DNA from: Bradyrhizobium sp. ORS 285
GTDB taxonomy: Bacteria > Pseudomonadota > Alphaproteobacteria > Rhizobiales > Xanthobacteraceae
DNA: 64,000 bases
Direction of reading: 5' to 3'
Assembly: GCF_900176205.1 (NCBI RefSeq)
Contig: NZ_LT859959.1
Location: 2,108,001 to 2,172,000 of the forward strand
Every line of letters begins with the position of its first letter. Within the stretch, counting starts at the first letter, position 1. Shown here piece after piece: positions 53,968 to 61,499 of this stretch. Made by a program: the position numbers and the translations under genes. The notes below the pieces were generated by a model that saw only the letters and a program-made list of their open reading frames with translations, did no database searches and was not told where the DNA came from.

Positions 53968-55374
53968 TCAGGCCGCGCCGACCCAGTTGCCGTGGAAGCC
54001 GTCGGGCACGCGGTGGCCGAGATGCACCAGCGCGACGGGTCCGCTGCCGATGTCGGTCGCGTTGAACACCGCGAGGTCGGAGGTGTTCGTCCCGGCGCGC
54101 CAGACCACAGTGAGCAGCCAGCCGTCGCCTTCGGCGGCGTCATGGCTGCGCGGCACGAACACAGGCTCGGACAGGCTGTCGCCGTCCGGCAGCCAATAGG
54201 TGCCACGGCGAGTGCCGGCGCCGTCGACATGCGCGACGCCGGAGAGGGCACCGAACAGCGGGCCACGCGGATTGGCGCACGCGTACCAGCCATGGCCGCT
54301 CACGAGCCCGGCGCGGCGGTCGTCGATGCGCGGGAATTCGCCGGTGAGATCGTCCAGATAGGTTTGCGTGAAGCGGTCGCTATTCCCAGTCAGATCGAAG
54401 CTCCAACGGCACAGTCGCGCGCGCGACTTTGCGGGATCGGTGGGGCGGCCATCGGGATGTGGAAACAGCGGCGGCTCGTCGAACTGCATCACGTCGGCGA
54501 CGATGCGGTCACCGTCGTCCCAGGCGTTCATGATGTGAAAGACGTAGCAGGCGTCACCGCGAAACCAGACGATGTCCTTGATGTCGCCGCTCCGCTTCAT
54601 CACACCAACATAGGCGCCCTTGTCCGGCTCCCATGCGTAAGGCGGCTTGCCGGACATCGCGCGCTGCAGGCTGCCGGTGAGCGGGAGGATCGGAAACAGG
54701 ACGTGGTTCGCGGTGACGATGAAGTCATGCACCATGCTGGCATAGGGTGCCTCGAAACGATTGAGGCGCGTCAGTTGGCCGGCGGCGTCGATGGTGCCGT
54801 AGGACAGCGCCGGCGTCAGCGGGCCCGCCGCGTTGTAGCCGAAGAACAGGAGTTCGCCGGTCACCGGATCCGTCTTCGGATGCGCGGTGAAGGCGCCGCG
54901 CAGGCGGCCGCCGAAATCCTGATAGCCCGTTGTCGCCAGCGTGCCGGGCTCGATCTCGGTCGGCAGATGCGCTTCCTCGAGCGCGAGCAGCTTGCCCGCA
55001 TGCGCAATGATGTTGGTATTGGCGACGCCCCCATCGGTGACGTCGGACGGCGCGTCGGGCAGCTTGCGGCCAAAGCCGCCGAACAGCGCGCGGCCGGCCT
55101 TGCGCTCGGCCTCGAATTTCGGCGTGCGGACCCAGCGATTGCGATAGGAGGCGCGGCCGTTCTCCAGATGGAAGGCGTGCAGCATGCCGTCGCCGACGAA
55201 CCAGTGAGCGCCGGGCGAATCGAACTGCGGGTTGGGGCCGTTGCGATAGAGGGTGCCATTGAGCTCGCGCGGCAGCTCGCCGGTGATCGTCAGGATGGGC
55301 GCGTCGCATTCGAACGGGATCGGCCCGATGTTGTTGCGTGTCTGTCGTGCCGTCATCTCAGAGCCGTCGCTCAT
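53968..55374 (-). CDS. Carotenoid oxygenase family protein (468 aa)
   Basis: This is a non-heme iron dioxygenase of the carotenoid/stilbene cleavage family. The four likely iron-binding histidines are H165 (AFTAHPKTDP), H216 (SMVHDFIVT), H280 (CYVFHIMNAW) and H461 (DGFHGNW), all in expected contexts. NGTLYRNGPNPQFDSPGAHW near residues 39-58 and FVGDGMLHAFHLENG are further family marks. Length is normal. It cleaves a double bond in a carotenoid, apocarotenoid or phenolic substrate; which one cannot be told. It faces a TetR gene over a perfect operator and is followed by an IspZ-like gene. Good ribosome site (GGAGGA). Confidence 0.92.
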   Translation of the reverse strand: MSDGSEMTARQTRNNIGPIPFECDAPILTITGELPRELNGTLYRNGPNPQFDSPGAHWFVGDGMLHAFHLENGRASYRNRWVRTPKFEAERKAGRALFGGFGRKLPDAPSDVTDGGVANTNIIAHAGKLLALEEAHLPTEIEPGTLATTGYQDFGGRLRGAFTAHPKTDPVTGELLFFGYNAAGPLTPALSYGTIDAAGQLTRLNRFEAPYASMVHDFIVTANHVLFPILPLTGSLQRAMSGKPPYAWEPDKGAYVGVMKRSGDIKDIVWFRGDACYVFHIMNAWDDGDRIVADVMQFDEPPLFPHPDGRPTDPAKSRARLCRWSFDLTGNSDRFTQTYLDDLTGEFPRIDDRRAGLVSGHGWYACANPRGPLFGALSGVAHVDGAGTRRGTYWLPDGDSLSEPVFVPRSHDAAEGDGWLLTVVWRAGTNTSDLAVFNATDIGSGPVALVHLGHRVPDGFHGNWVGAA

Positions 55375-55386
55375 GGCCGTTCCTCC

Positions 55387-55415
55387 GGTTTATCTTTACG
55401 ATGTAAAGATAAACC
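55387..55415. promoter_or_regulatory. TetR-type operator O1 between the carotenoid oxygenase and TetR genes
   Basis: Arms GGTTTATCTTTAC (55387-55399) and GTAAAGATAAACC (55403-55415) are perfect reverse complements around GAT, a dyad typical for TetR-family binding. It lies 12 bases from the oxygenase start, so binding there would block transcription or initiation. Confidence 0.8.
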
Positions 55416-55444
55416 TATCGGGTGCCTGCACGCCGGTCAAGCCG

Positions 55445-55465
55445 AATCTTTACGCTGTCAAAATT
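55445..55465. promoter_or_regulatory. TetR-type operator O2 before the TetR gene
   Basis: AATCTTTAC-GCT-GTCAAAATT, a dyad with two mismatches, centred 54 bases from O1 and 19 bases before the TetR start. Together with O1 it suggests autoregulation. Confidence 0.6.
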
Positions 55466-55483
55466 GTCTGTATAAGGAGGCTC

Positions 55484-56206
55484 ATGACGACCAAGACAGA
55501 ACAGGTTCGCGCACAGCCGCGACGCGCCGCGGCCTCGGGAGCGAGAGCGCGGCAGCGCACGGCCGGCAGGCCGGCGGGCGAAGCGGCGACGCCGTATCAT
55601 CATGGCGCACTGCGCGATGCCCTGCTGGAAGCCGCCGAACGCGTGCTGGAGCGCGATGGGCTCGCCGGCCTCACCCTGCGTGCCGTGGCGCGCGAGGCGG
55701 GGGTGTCGCATGCGGCGCCGACGCATCATTTCAAGGACCTCACCGGCCTCGTCAGCGAGCTCGCTGCGATCGGCTTCACCCGCTTCAACGCCGCGATGAA
55801 GGCGGCGGGCGAGCAGCCGGGTACGCCGATCGAGCGCGCGATGGCGCGGGCGCATGCCTATGTGGCCTATGCGCAAGCCAATCCCGGCATGTACGGGCTG
55901 ATGTTCCGCACCGAGCGGCTCGATTATTCGCGGCCCTCACTGCACGACGCGGCGGAGGCCTCGTTCGCCGGTCTGGCGGGCTCGGTCGCGGCGCGCAGCG
56001 AAGGGCAGGTCGGGGACGAGGAGCTGTCGATCGATCAGGCTGCGGCGATCGCGCGCGCGTGGTCGCTGGTCCATGGCTATACGATGCTGCTGCTCGACGG
56101 CCGCCTCGCCGACATCCTGCGCCGCTCACCCGCGGGCACGACGGCCGATTCGCTGCTCGATGCGATGTTGCGGGCCACCGTCCCGAAGCTGCCGCCGGGC
56201 GCGTAG
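55484..56206 (+). CDS. TetR-family transcriptional regulator (240 aa)
   Basis: A basic N-terminal arm (residues 1-40) is followed by a TetR helix-turn-helix: HGALRDALLEAAERVLERDG, LAGLTLRAVAREAGVSHAAP, THHFKDLTGLVSELAAIGF. The C-terminal domain (AMARAHAYVAYAQANPGMYG onward) is of the WHG/TetR_C type that forms the dimer and ligand pocket. ATG 55484 has AAGGAGG four bases upstream. It most likely represses the carotenoid oxygenase operon and, through the copied operators at 53100, the second IspZ-like unit. The ligand may be a carotenoid-derived product; this is inference. Confidence 0.9.
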   Translation: MTTKTEQVRAQPRRAAASGARARQRTAGRPAGEAATPYHHGALRDALLEAAERVLERDGLAGLTLRAVAREAGVSHAAPTHHFKDLTGLVSELAAIGFTRFNAAMKAAGEQPGTPIERAMARAHAYVAYAQANPGMYGLMFRTERLDYSRPSLHDAAEASFAGLAGSVAARSEGQVGDEELSIDQAAAIARAWSLVHGYTMLLLDGRLADILRRSPAGTTADSLLDAMLRATVPKLPPGA

Positions 56207-56251
56207 GTCGTCGCACCGGAAACCGGGGCGCGGATCATGCGTTGATCACGC

Positions 56252-56971
56252 ATGGCACGATCACCCCGCGCTCCCTGGAGCAAGGCCAATCCGCGCAAGC
56301 GCGCCGGCAAGGCCTCCACCCGTCTGACATCCGCCGAGAAGGCCACGGCCAAGGCCCGAGCGCGCCGCGCCGGCCGGCCCTATCCCAATCTGGTCGACAA
56401 CATGCGCGTCGCGGCCAAGAAGGCGGGCAAGACCAAGACGAGTGGCCGCAAGCGGTCGGCTGCAAAGGCCAATACAAAGAAGGCCACGACCAAGAAGGTC
56501 GCAAGCAAGAAAGCCGCAAGGAAGACGGCGCGGAGCAAGACGCGCGCGGCATCCTCGGCCAAGAAGCGGTCCGCAAAGCGCGCCACACCGCGCAAGGCAA
56601 CGTCGCGCAAGAGCGCCAAGAGCAAGCGCGAGAAGGACCCACGCGGCGGCCTGACAGCCGCGGGACGCCAAGCGTTCGCCGAACGCGACGGCGCGCATCT
56701 GAGGCCGGGCGTCACCAAGAAGGTCTCGGAGATGACTCCGCAGGACATGCGGCGCAAGGGCAGCTGGGCGGTGCGCTTCTACGGCCGCGATCCGCTGCCG
56801 CCGCTGCTCGACGCCAAGGGACGGCCGACCCGGCTCGCGCTCTCGGCGCATGCCTGGGGCGAGCCGGTGCCGCGAACGGTTGCCGCCGCACGAAAGATTG
56901 CCGCGAAGGGCGAGCGGCTGCTCGCGCGCTATCACCGCATCAAGGACAGTCGCACGCGAGGCAAGAGCTAG
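56252..56971 (+). CDS. Histone H1-like lysine/alanine-rich protein with C-terminal DUF6321 domain (239 aa)
   Basis: Residues 1-125 are very basic and low-complexity (TKKATTKKVASKKAARKTAR, then KKRSAKRATPRKATSRKSAK), like eukaryotic H1 tails and bacterial AlgP/Hc1-type DNA-binding proteins. Residues 130-235 form a compact domain with DPRGGLTAAGRQAFAERDGA and PTRLALSAHAWGEPVP, the pattern of DUF6321. The basic part would bind DNA or RNA non-specifically. It ends with a 4-base overlap with the convergent gene at 56968. A SET-domain methyltransferase gene follows 770 bases on and has a similar tail. Confidence 0.8.
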   Translation: MARSPRAPWSKANPRKRAGKASTRLTSAEKATAKARARRAGRPYPNLVDNMRVAAKKAGKTKTSGRKRSAAKANTKKATTKKVASKKAARKTARSKTRAASSAKKRSAKRATPRKATSRKSAKSKREKDPRGGLTAAGRQAFAERDGAHLRPGVTKKVSEMTPQDMRRKGSWAVRFYGRDPLPPLLDAKGRPTRLALSAHAWGEPVPRTVAAARKIAAKGERLLARYHRIKDSRTRGKS

Positions 56972-57594
56972 GGCAAAGCGAGATCGATCGCGCGGCCGCG
57001 CGTGCCGACGACCTTTACCTTGTCCTTGCCACAGGCGAAGCTCCGCGCGCCCTCATCGGCCGCCTGCCGCGCCAGCTCGTTGGCGTTGGCATTGGCGGCC
57101 GCATCGACATAGGCGACGTGACACACCGGTCCCGGCGCCAGCCGCGTCACTACCAGCAGCGGCTTGTTGTTCGGCCCCTGCTTGCCCTGGTCGTCATTGT
57201 CGGCAATCTGCCAGCGCTGGATGATCGCGAACGGCTTGCCGTCGGCCATGCGCCATTCGATCGTCTTGCCGGCGGAGTTGAACGGGCCGAACCAAGTCTG
57301 TGCGGCCGGCTCCTTGGCGGCGGCGCTGACGGTGCGGCCCACCGAGACGGTCTGGCGAAGATCGCCTTCGTTGACCAGCACGATCAGGCCATCCTTGCCG
57401 GGGCAGCTCTGCGTCGAGCTGTCGTTGTCCGGCTTGCCGATCGTGCGACAGTCCTTCTCGGCCGCGGAGGTGTAGGCGCTGGCGATCGTCTCCGCGCCGG
57501 CGGGATTGAGCCCCGTACAGCAGAGCAGGAGCGCCGCGCCGATTCGGACCGTCGCGCCAGTACTGAAAGATCCAAGACTGAAGAATTCGGACAT
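56968..57594 (-). CDS. Secreted protein of unknown function (208 aa)
   Basis: A signal peptide (about residues 1-34, ALLLCCTGLNPAGA) precedes a mature part with cysteines in EKDCRTIGK, TQSCPGKD, GPVCHVAY and SFACGKDK (probably two disulphides), typical of periplasmic proteins of this group. ATG 57594 (MSEFFSLGSF) gives a sensible signal peptide; the frame to 57762 overlaps the divergent SET gene. It has no motif of known function. It lies between the H1-like and SET genes but on the opposite strand. Confidence 0.65.
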   Translation of the reverse strand: MSEFFSLGSFSTGATVRIGAALLLCCTGLNPAGAETIASAYTSAAEKDCRTIGKPDNDSSTQSCPGKDGLIVLVNEGDLRQTVSVGRTVSAAAKEPAAQTWFGPFNSAGKTIEWRMADGKPFAIIQRWQIADNDDQGKQGPNNKPLLVVTRLAPGPVCHVAYVDAAANANANELARQAADEGARSFACGKDKVKVVGTRGRAIDLALP

Positions 57595-57739
57595 GCGGTG
57601 ACCCGTGATCGCCGGAACCTGTGGCGCGCAAGGCGCTGCAAACTGGGGACGGCGCGAAACGGGGCAGGGAAACACCTGACAGCGCCACGAAATTATCCTA
57701 GAACGACGGCCTCGCGAGGTCCATCTGTTCTCATCGATC

Positions 57740-58435
57740 ATGCCTGTCATCCCACAGACCAAACCCTATCGCATCGGCCGCTCCAAGACGGGGCTCGGTC
57801 TGTTCGCCACCCAGCCGATCAAGAAGGGCAGCAAGATCATCCGCTACTTCGGACCGCTCCTGGATTCGAAGAAGGCGGAGGACGACGCGATCGAGAACAA
57901 ATATCTGTTCGAGCTCGACAACCGCTGGACTATCGACGGCTCGATCCGCGAGAACGTCGCCCGCTACATCAATCATTCCTGCAAGCCGAACGCCGAGTCC
58001 GACGTCAAGCCGCGCAAGAAGAAGATCTTCATCCGTGCCATCAAGAACATCGAGCCGGGCGAGGAGATCAACTACGACTACGGGACCGATTACTTCAAAG
58101 CCTATTTGAAGCCGATCGGCTGCAAATGCGACGCCTGCGAGAAGAAGCGGGCCAAGAAGAAGATCGAGGCACGCGCCGAGCGCGCCAAGCAGAAGGCGAA
58201 GGACGAGCGGAAGCACGAGCGCAAGGCCGAAAAGAAGGCCAAGAAAACGTCCGACAAGTCCGCCAAGGGCAAGCAGCCCGCCAAGGCCAAGCAGGCGGCC
58301 AAGACAAGCGCGAAATCAGATCGCGCAGCGGCCAAGAGCCGTGGGCTTACGCGTGGCAAGACCAAGTCCAGCCCCGCCAAATCCAGCAGTGCCAAATCCA
58401 GCAGTGCCAAATCCAGCCGCGCCAAGGCGGCCTGA
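57740..58435 (+). CDS. SET-domain protein lysine methyltransferase with H1-like tail (231 aa)
   Basis: A compact SET domain occupies residues 8-135: TGLGLFATQPIKKGSKII, RYINHSCKPNAE (75-86, the SAM-binding motif), GEEINYDYG (107-115, with the catalytic tyrosine) and a post-SET cysteine cluster CKCDAC (129-133). The family transfers methyl groups from S-adenosylmethionine to lysines. Residues 135-231 are lysine/alanine/serine-rich like histone H1 (KHERKAEKKAKKTSDKSAK), ending in repeated SSAKSS units. The tail resembles the nearby protein at 56252, a possible substrate. No close operon partner; 26 bases downstream lies a convergent methyltransferase gene. Confidence 0.88.
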   Translation: MPVIPQTKPYRIGRSKTGLGLFATQPIKKGSKIIRYFGPLLDSKKAEDDAIENKYLFELDNRWTIDGSIRENVARYINHSCKPNAESDVKPRKKKIFIRAIKNIEPGEEINYDYGTDYFKAYLKPIGCKCDACEKKRAKKKIEARAERAKQKAKDERKHERKAEKKAKKTSDKSAKGKQPAKAKQAAKTSAKSDRAAAKSRGLTRGKTKSSPAKSSSAKSSSAKSSRAKAA

Positions 58436-58461
58436 TCCGGCCGGTTCGCGTTCAGCGCCGC

Positions 58462-59079
58462 TTATCCCGGTCTGCTGAAGGCCAGCGTCGTCCACGTCAC
58501 TCCTGCAGCGCGGTTCTCGGCGGCGAGGGAGGAGCCGTGGCGGTTGAGTTCGAGGCTGAGCCCGAGCTGCCGCGCCGGCGCAATCACCGTCTCGGCATCG
58601 ATCTCGAACATCCGCCGGCCCGGCGGCACCGGCCCGTGTCGCAACGTCATGATCAGCAGTCCGCCGGGAGCGAGCCGCGCAGCGATGTTGGGCAGCGCGC
58701 GCCGCCGCTGTGGCTCATCGAGATGCATGAAGACGGCGGTCATCATCACCAGATCGAACGGCTCAGCGCGAGATGCCAGCACGGCGAGCTCCGGAAGGCT
58801 GTCATCGATCCAGGTGATCGCAGGCGAGGCATGCAGCTGCATGGCGCGGAGGCGCAGCGCATCGGTCGGCTCGACCGCGACCACGCGATGTCCGAGGCTC
58901 GCGAACCAGGCTGCGTCCCGTCCTGTGCCCGCGCCGATGTCGAGCACGCGCGCCGGCGCCTTCGGCAAGAGATGAAGCACGGCGGCATGGGCCTGCTCCG
59001 ACGGGATGCTCTCGTAGCGCACGAACAGACTATCGGCCTCGGCCGCGTAACCTTCCGTCCCGCTGACATCAGGCGGCAT
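58462..59079 (-). CDS. Class I SAM-dependent methyltransferase (205 aa)
   Basis: The Rossmann-type SAM motif VLDIGAGTGRDAAWFASLGH (about residues 45-64) and VVAVEPTD (about 66-73) are clear, followed by FDLVMMTAVFMHLDEPQR and LAPGGLLIMTLRHG. The substrate is not evident. GAGGAG lies nine bases before ATG 59079. It converges with the SET gene. It is a stand-alone methyltransferase with normal length for the family. Confidence 0.88.
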   Translation of the reverse strand: MPPDVSGTEGYAAEADSLFVRYESIPSEQAHAAVLHLLPKAPARVLDIGAGTGRDAAWFASLGHRVVAVEPTDALRLRAMQLHASPAITWIDDSLPELAVLASRAEPFDLVMMTAVFMHLDEPQRRRALPNIAARLAPGGLLIMTLRHGPVPPGRRMFEIDAETVIAPARQLGLSLELNRHGSSLAAENRAAGVTWTTLAFSRPG

Positions 59080-59202
59080 CGCTGCGATCTCCTCTCAGTC
59101 TGCAACGCGACAGAGGATGCGATCGCCGGCGATATCAGATCAAGCGCGGTGCGAGCGCCGGGCCGCGCGATCGCGACGGCCGGCGCTCCCCACCGATCTC
59201 TG

Positions 59203-59601
59203 TCAGGCCGTCACCGTGCCGGCGCTGCGGCGCAAGCCGATATATTGCAGCTCGGCGAACACGCCCGTTCCCACCGCCTGGGCCGCGACGAAGATCTCGC
59301 CGAGCACGTTCGGCGTGACGAGGCCGGAGAACAGCAGCGCGATGCTGCCGACGGTCCAGGCCGCGTTGCCGGCGATGACCAGCAGGATCAGCGGCTTTGG
59401 CGCCAGCGCGCGCGAGCCGAGCCAGCCGACGAAGCAGGCATAGACGATCAGGAACAGCCCGGTCTCGCGCAGCAGCGCATCAGGCAGTTGCATGAGCGCC
59501 GCCAGCGGCGACGCGTCGAAGGTCAGCGCGAGGCCGGCCATGCCGCTGAACACGGCATCGGCGATCAGGGCGCGGCGGAGCAGGGTGGACGAAGCAATCA
59601 T
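59203..59601 (-). CDS. Small four-helix membrane protein (132 aa)
   Basis: Four hydrophobic segments are visible (ALIADAVFSGMAGLALTFDA, LFLIVYACFVGWLGSRALA, LILLVIAGNAAWTVGSIALL and VLGEIFVAAQAVGTGVFAEL). ATG 59601 has AGGAG six bases upstream. It follows the small gene at 59628 by 26 bases and is divergent, with it, from the XRE regulator at 59953, its likely controller. Function unknown. Confidence 0.75.
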   Translation of the reverse strand: MIASSTLLRRALIADAVFSGMAGLALTFDASPLAALMQLPDALLRETGLFLIVYACFVGWLGSRALAPKPLILLVIAGNAAWTVGSIALLFSGLVTPNVLGEIFVAAQAVGTGVFAELQYIGLRRSAGTVTA

Positions 59602-59627
59602 GTCGGTCTCCTTCGGTTGGGGGCGGT

Positions 59628-59852
59628 TCAACGGAACCAGGCGAGGAGACGACGACGCAGGCGCCTCGGGCACAGCGAGCGTGCCGCCCGGGTCTCGATC
59701 TCGGTGACCTGCGCGACGACGAGGCTGCCCGTGACGTGCAGCAGCGGCTCCGGCAGGTTGAGCGAGCGCGCCAGCAGCGTCGTCACGAGGTCCGCCAGCC
59801 AGCGGCTGGCTGTGGTGAAAGCGAAGGTCTCGGGACTGCGCTGCCTGCTCAT
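59628..59852 (-). CDS. Small protein of unknown function (74 aa)
   Basis: A short, mostly helical protein (RQRSPETFAFTTASRWLADL then LPEPLLHVTGSLVVAQ) with an arginine-rich C-terminus. The AGGAG ribosome site is seven bases from ATG 59852 and directly abuts an earlier ATG at 59858, so the later start is preferred. It probably forms an operon with the membrane gene at 59203. No family recognised. Confidence 0.6.
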   Translation of the reverse strand: MSRQRSPETFAFTTASRWLADLVTTLLARSLNLPEPLLHVTGSLVVAQVTEIETRAARSLCPRRLRRRLLAWFR

Positions 59853-59952
59853 GGTCATCTCCTGTGGTGGAGAGGATGGCCGCCCGCGGGAGGCATTTCG
59901 ATTACCTCCGAGGTCATGGAGGCCCTGACGTCTGCGTGATAGGCCTTGGCTC

Positions 59953-60768
59953 ATGACACAGCTCGCTTCGGCGCGCGCCGACCGCGCCAAACCCGTTCAT
60001 GTCGGCGAGCATCTGCGGCAATGGCGGCAGCGCCGGCATCTGTCGCAGCTCGATCTGGCGCTCGATGCCGAGATCTCGGCGCGGCATCTGAGCTTCGTGG
60101 AGACCGGCCGCGCCGCGCCATCGCGCGACATGGTCCTCAGACTGGCGGAGCGATTGGACGTGCCCCTGCGTGAACGCAACGTGCTGCTGGTCGCGGCGGG
60201 CTATGCGCCGGCGTTCCAGCAGCGACCGCTGGAGGATCCGGCGCTGAAGCCGGCCCGCGAGGCGATGATGCTCGTGCTCAAGGCGCACGAGCCGAACCCG
60301 GCGGTTGCCGTCGACCGCCACTGGAACCTGGTGGCGGCCAACCGGATGATCGCGCCGCTGCTGACAGGTGTTGCGGAGCGGCTGCTGGCGCCGCCGCTCA
60401 ACGTGCTGCGCGTGGCGCTGCATCCGGACGGTCTGGCGACGCGCACCGTGAACCTCGCCGAATGGAGCGGACATCTGCTGGAGCGACTGCACCGGCAGTG
60501 CGAGGCGACCGCGGATGCCGAGCTGCTGAAGCTCCATGAGGAGCTGAAATCCTATCCGATCCCGGCCCGATCGGCGCCGCTCGCCGCCGACAGCGTCGCG
60601 ATCCCGTTGCGGCTCCGCGTCGGCATCGACGTGCTCAGCTTCTTCTCGACGACGATGGTGTTCGGCACGCCGGTCGACATCACGCTCTCGGAGCTGGCGC
60701 TGGAGACCTTCTTTCCGGCCGATGACCTCACCGCCGCCAGGCTGAAGGAGATGGTTACCTCGCTGTGA
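59953..60768 (+). CDS. XRE-family regulator with MmyB-like ligand domain (271 aa)
   Basis: An N-terminal helix-turn-helix (LRQWRQRRHLSQLDLALDAE, then ISARHLSFVETGRAAPSRDM, about residues 21-62) is followed by the MmyB-like region: NVLLVAAGYAPAFQQRPLED, AVAVDRHWNLVAANRMIAPL and TPVDITLSELALETFFPADD. Such proteins bind a small lipophilic molecule, possibly a fatty acid, in a PAS-like pocket and repress adjacent genes. It faces the two-gene unit at 59852-59203, the likely target. Confidence 0.9.
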   Translation: MTQLASARADRAKPVHVGEHLRQWRQRRHLSQLDLALDAEISARHLSFVETGRAAPSRDMVLRLAERLDVPLRERNVLLVAAGYAPAFQQRPLEDPALKPAREAMMLVLKAHEPNPAVAVDRHWNLVAANRMIAPLLTGVAERLLAPPLNVLRVALHPDGLATRTVNLAEWSGHLLERLHRQCEATADAELLKLHEELKSYPIPARSAPLAADSVAIPLRLRVGIDVLSFFSTTMVFGTPVDITLSELALETFFPADDLTAARLKEMVTSL

Positions 60769-60836
60769 CCCCGGCTTGTGCTGGCGTGGCACAGGCTTAT
60801 CTTGGACAAAACGCCAAGCGAACCGGAGCGACGCGC

Positions 60837-61499
60837 ATGAGCCTGAAGCCGCTGATCATCGACGTTGTCTCCGACGTCGTCTGTCCCTGGTGCTACATCG
60901 GCAAGCATCGCATCGAGGAGGCGCTGAAGCTGGTGCCGGACGTGCCCGTGGAGCTGAACTACCGGCCGTTCTTCCTCAATCCCTGGGTCCCGCGCGAGGG
61001 CATCAGCCGCGAGCAATATCTAACGACCAAGTTCGGTTCAGTCGAAGCCTACAAGGGCATCGCCGGCCGCGTCGTCGCGGCCGCGGAGGAGGAGGGGCTG
61101 AGCTACCGTCCCGACAAGGTCGCGCGCCAACCCAACACGACCGACTGCCATCGTCTGATCCACTGGGCCGGCCAGATCGGCAAGGCGCCCGAGATGAAGC
61201 AGCGGCTGATGGAATTGTACTTCCGCGACGGCGGCGATCTCACCGACACCGAGGTGCTGGTGCAGGCCGCGGCGGATTGCGGTCTCGACGCCGACGTTGT
61301 GCGCAAGATGCTGGCGAGCGAGGAAGACGTCGCGCGGGTATCGGCGCAAGCGCAGGAGGCGGCCGAGAAGGGCATCTCCGGCGTGCCGACCTACGTGTTC
61401 GCGCAGAAATATGCCGTCTCCGGCGCGCAGGATCCGCAGATGCTGGCGCGCGCGATCCGGCAGGTGTCAGCCGAGGTCAACGCCGAGGCTGCAGAGTAG
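60837..61499 (+). CDS. DsbA-family oxidoreductase, FrnE-like (220 aa)
   Basis: A thioredoxin-like fold with CPWC near residues 17-20 (DVVCPWCYIGKHRIEEALKL) and the later GISGVPTYVFAQKYAVSGAQ identify the FrnE/2-hydroxychromene-isomerase-like branch of DsbA proteins. There is no signal peptide, so it is cytosolic. FrnE-type proteins are disulphide isomerases linked to oxidative stress; the precise substrate is unknown. ATG 60837 is preferred over 60765. The 3' end overlaps the convergent gene at 61477 by 23 bases. Confidence 0.88.
   Translation: MSLKPLIIDVVSDVVCPWCYIGKHRIEEALKLVPDVPVELNYRPFFLNPWVPREGISREQYLTTKFGSVEAYKGIAGRVVAAAEEEGLSYRPDKVARQPNTTDCHRLIHWAGQIGKAPEMKQRLMELYFRDGGDLTDTEVLVQAAADCGLDADVVRKMLASEEDVARVSAQAQEAAEKGISGVPTYVFAQKYAVSGAQDPQMLARAIRQVSAEVNAEAAE

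Noticed and set aside
53083..59928. A 2281-codon open frame on the + strand
   Set aside because: It runs antisense or out of frame across the IspZ-like, oxygenase, TetR, H1-like, SET and methyltransferase genes, all of which have clear domains. Its own translation is low-complexity and Arg/Gly-rich with no domain. It is a by-product of G+C-rich codon bias.
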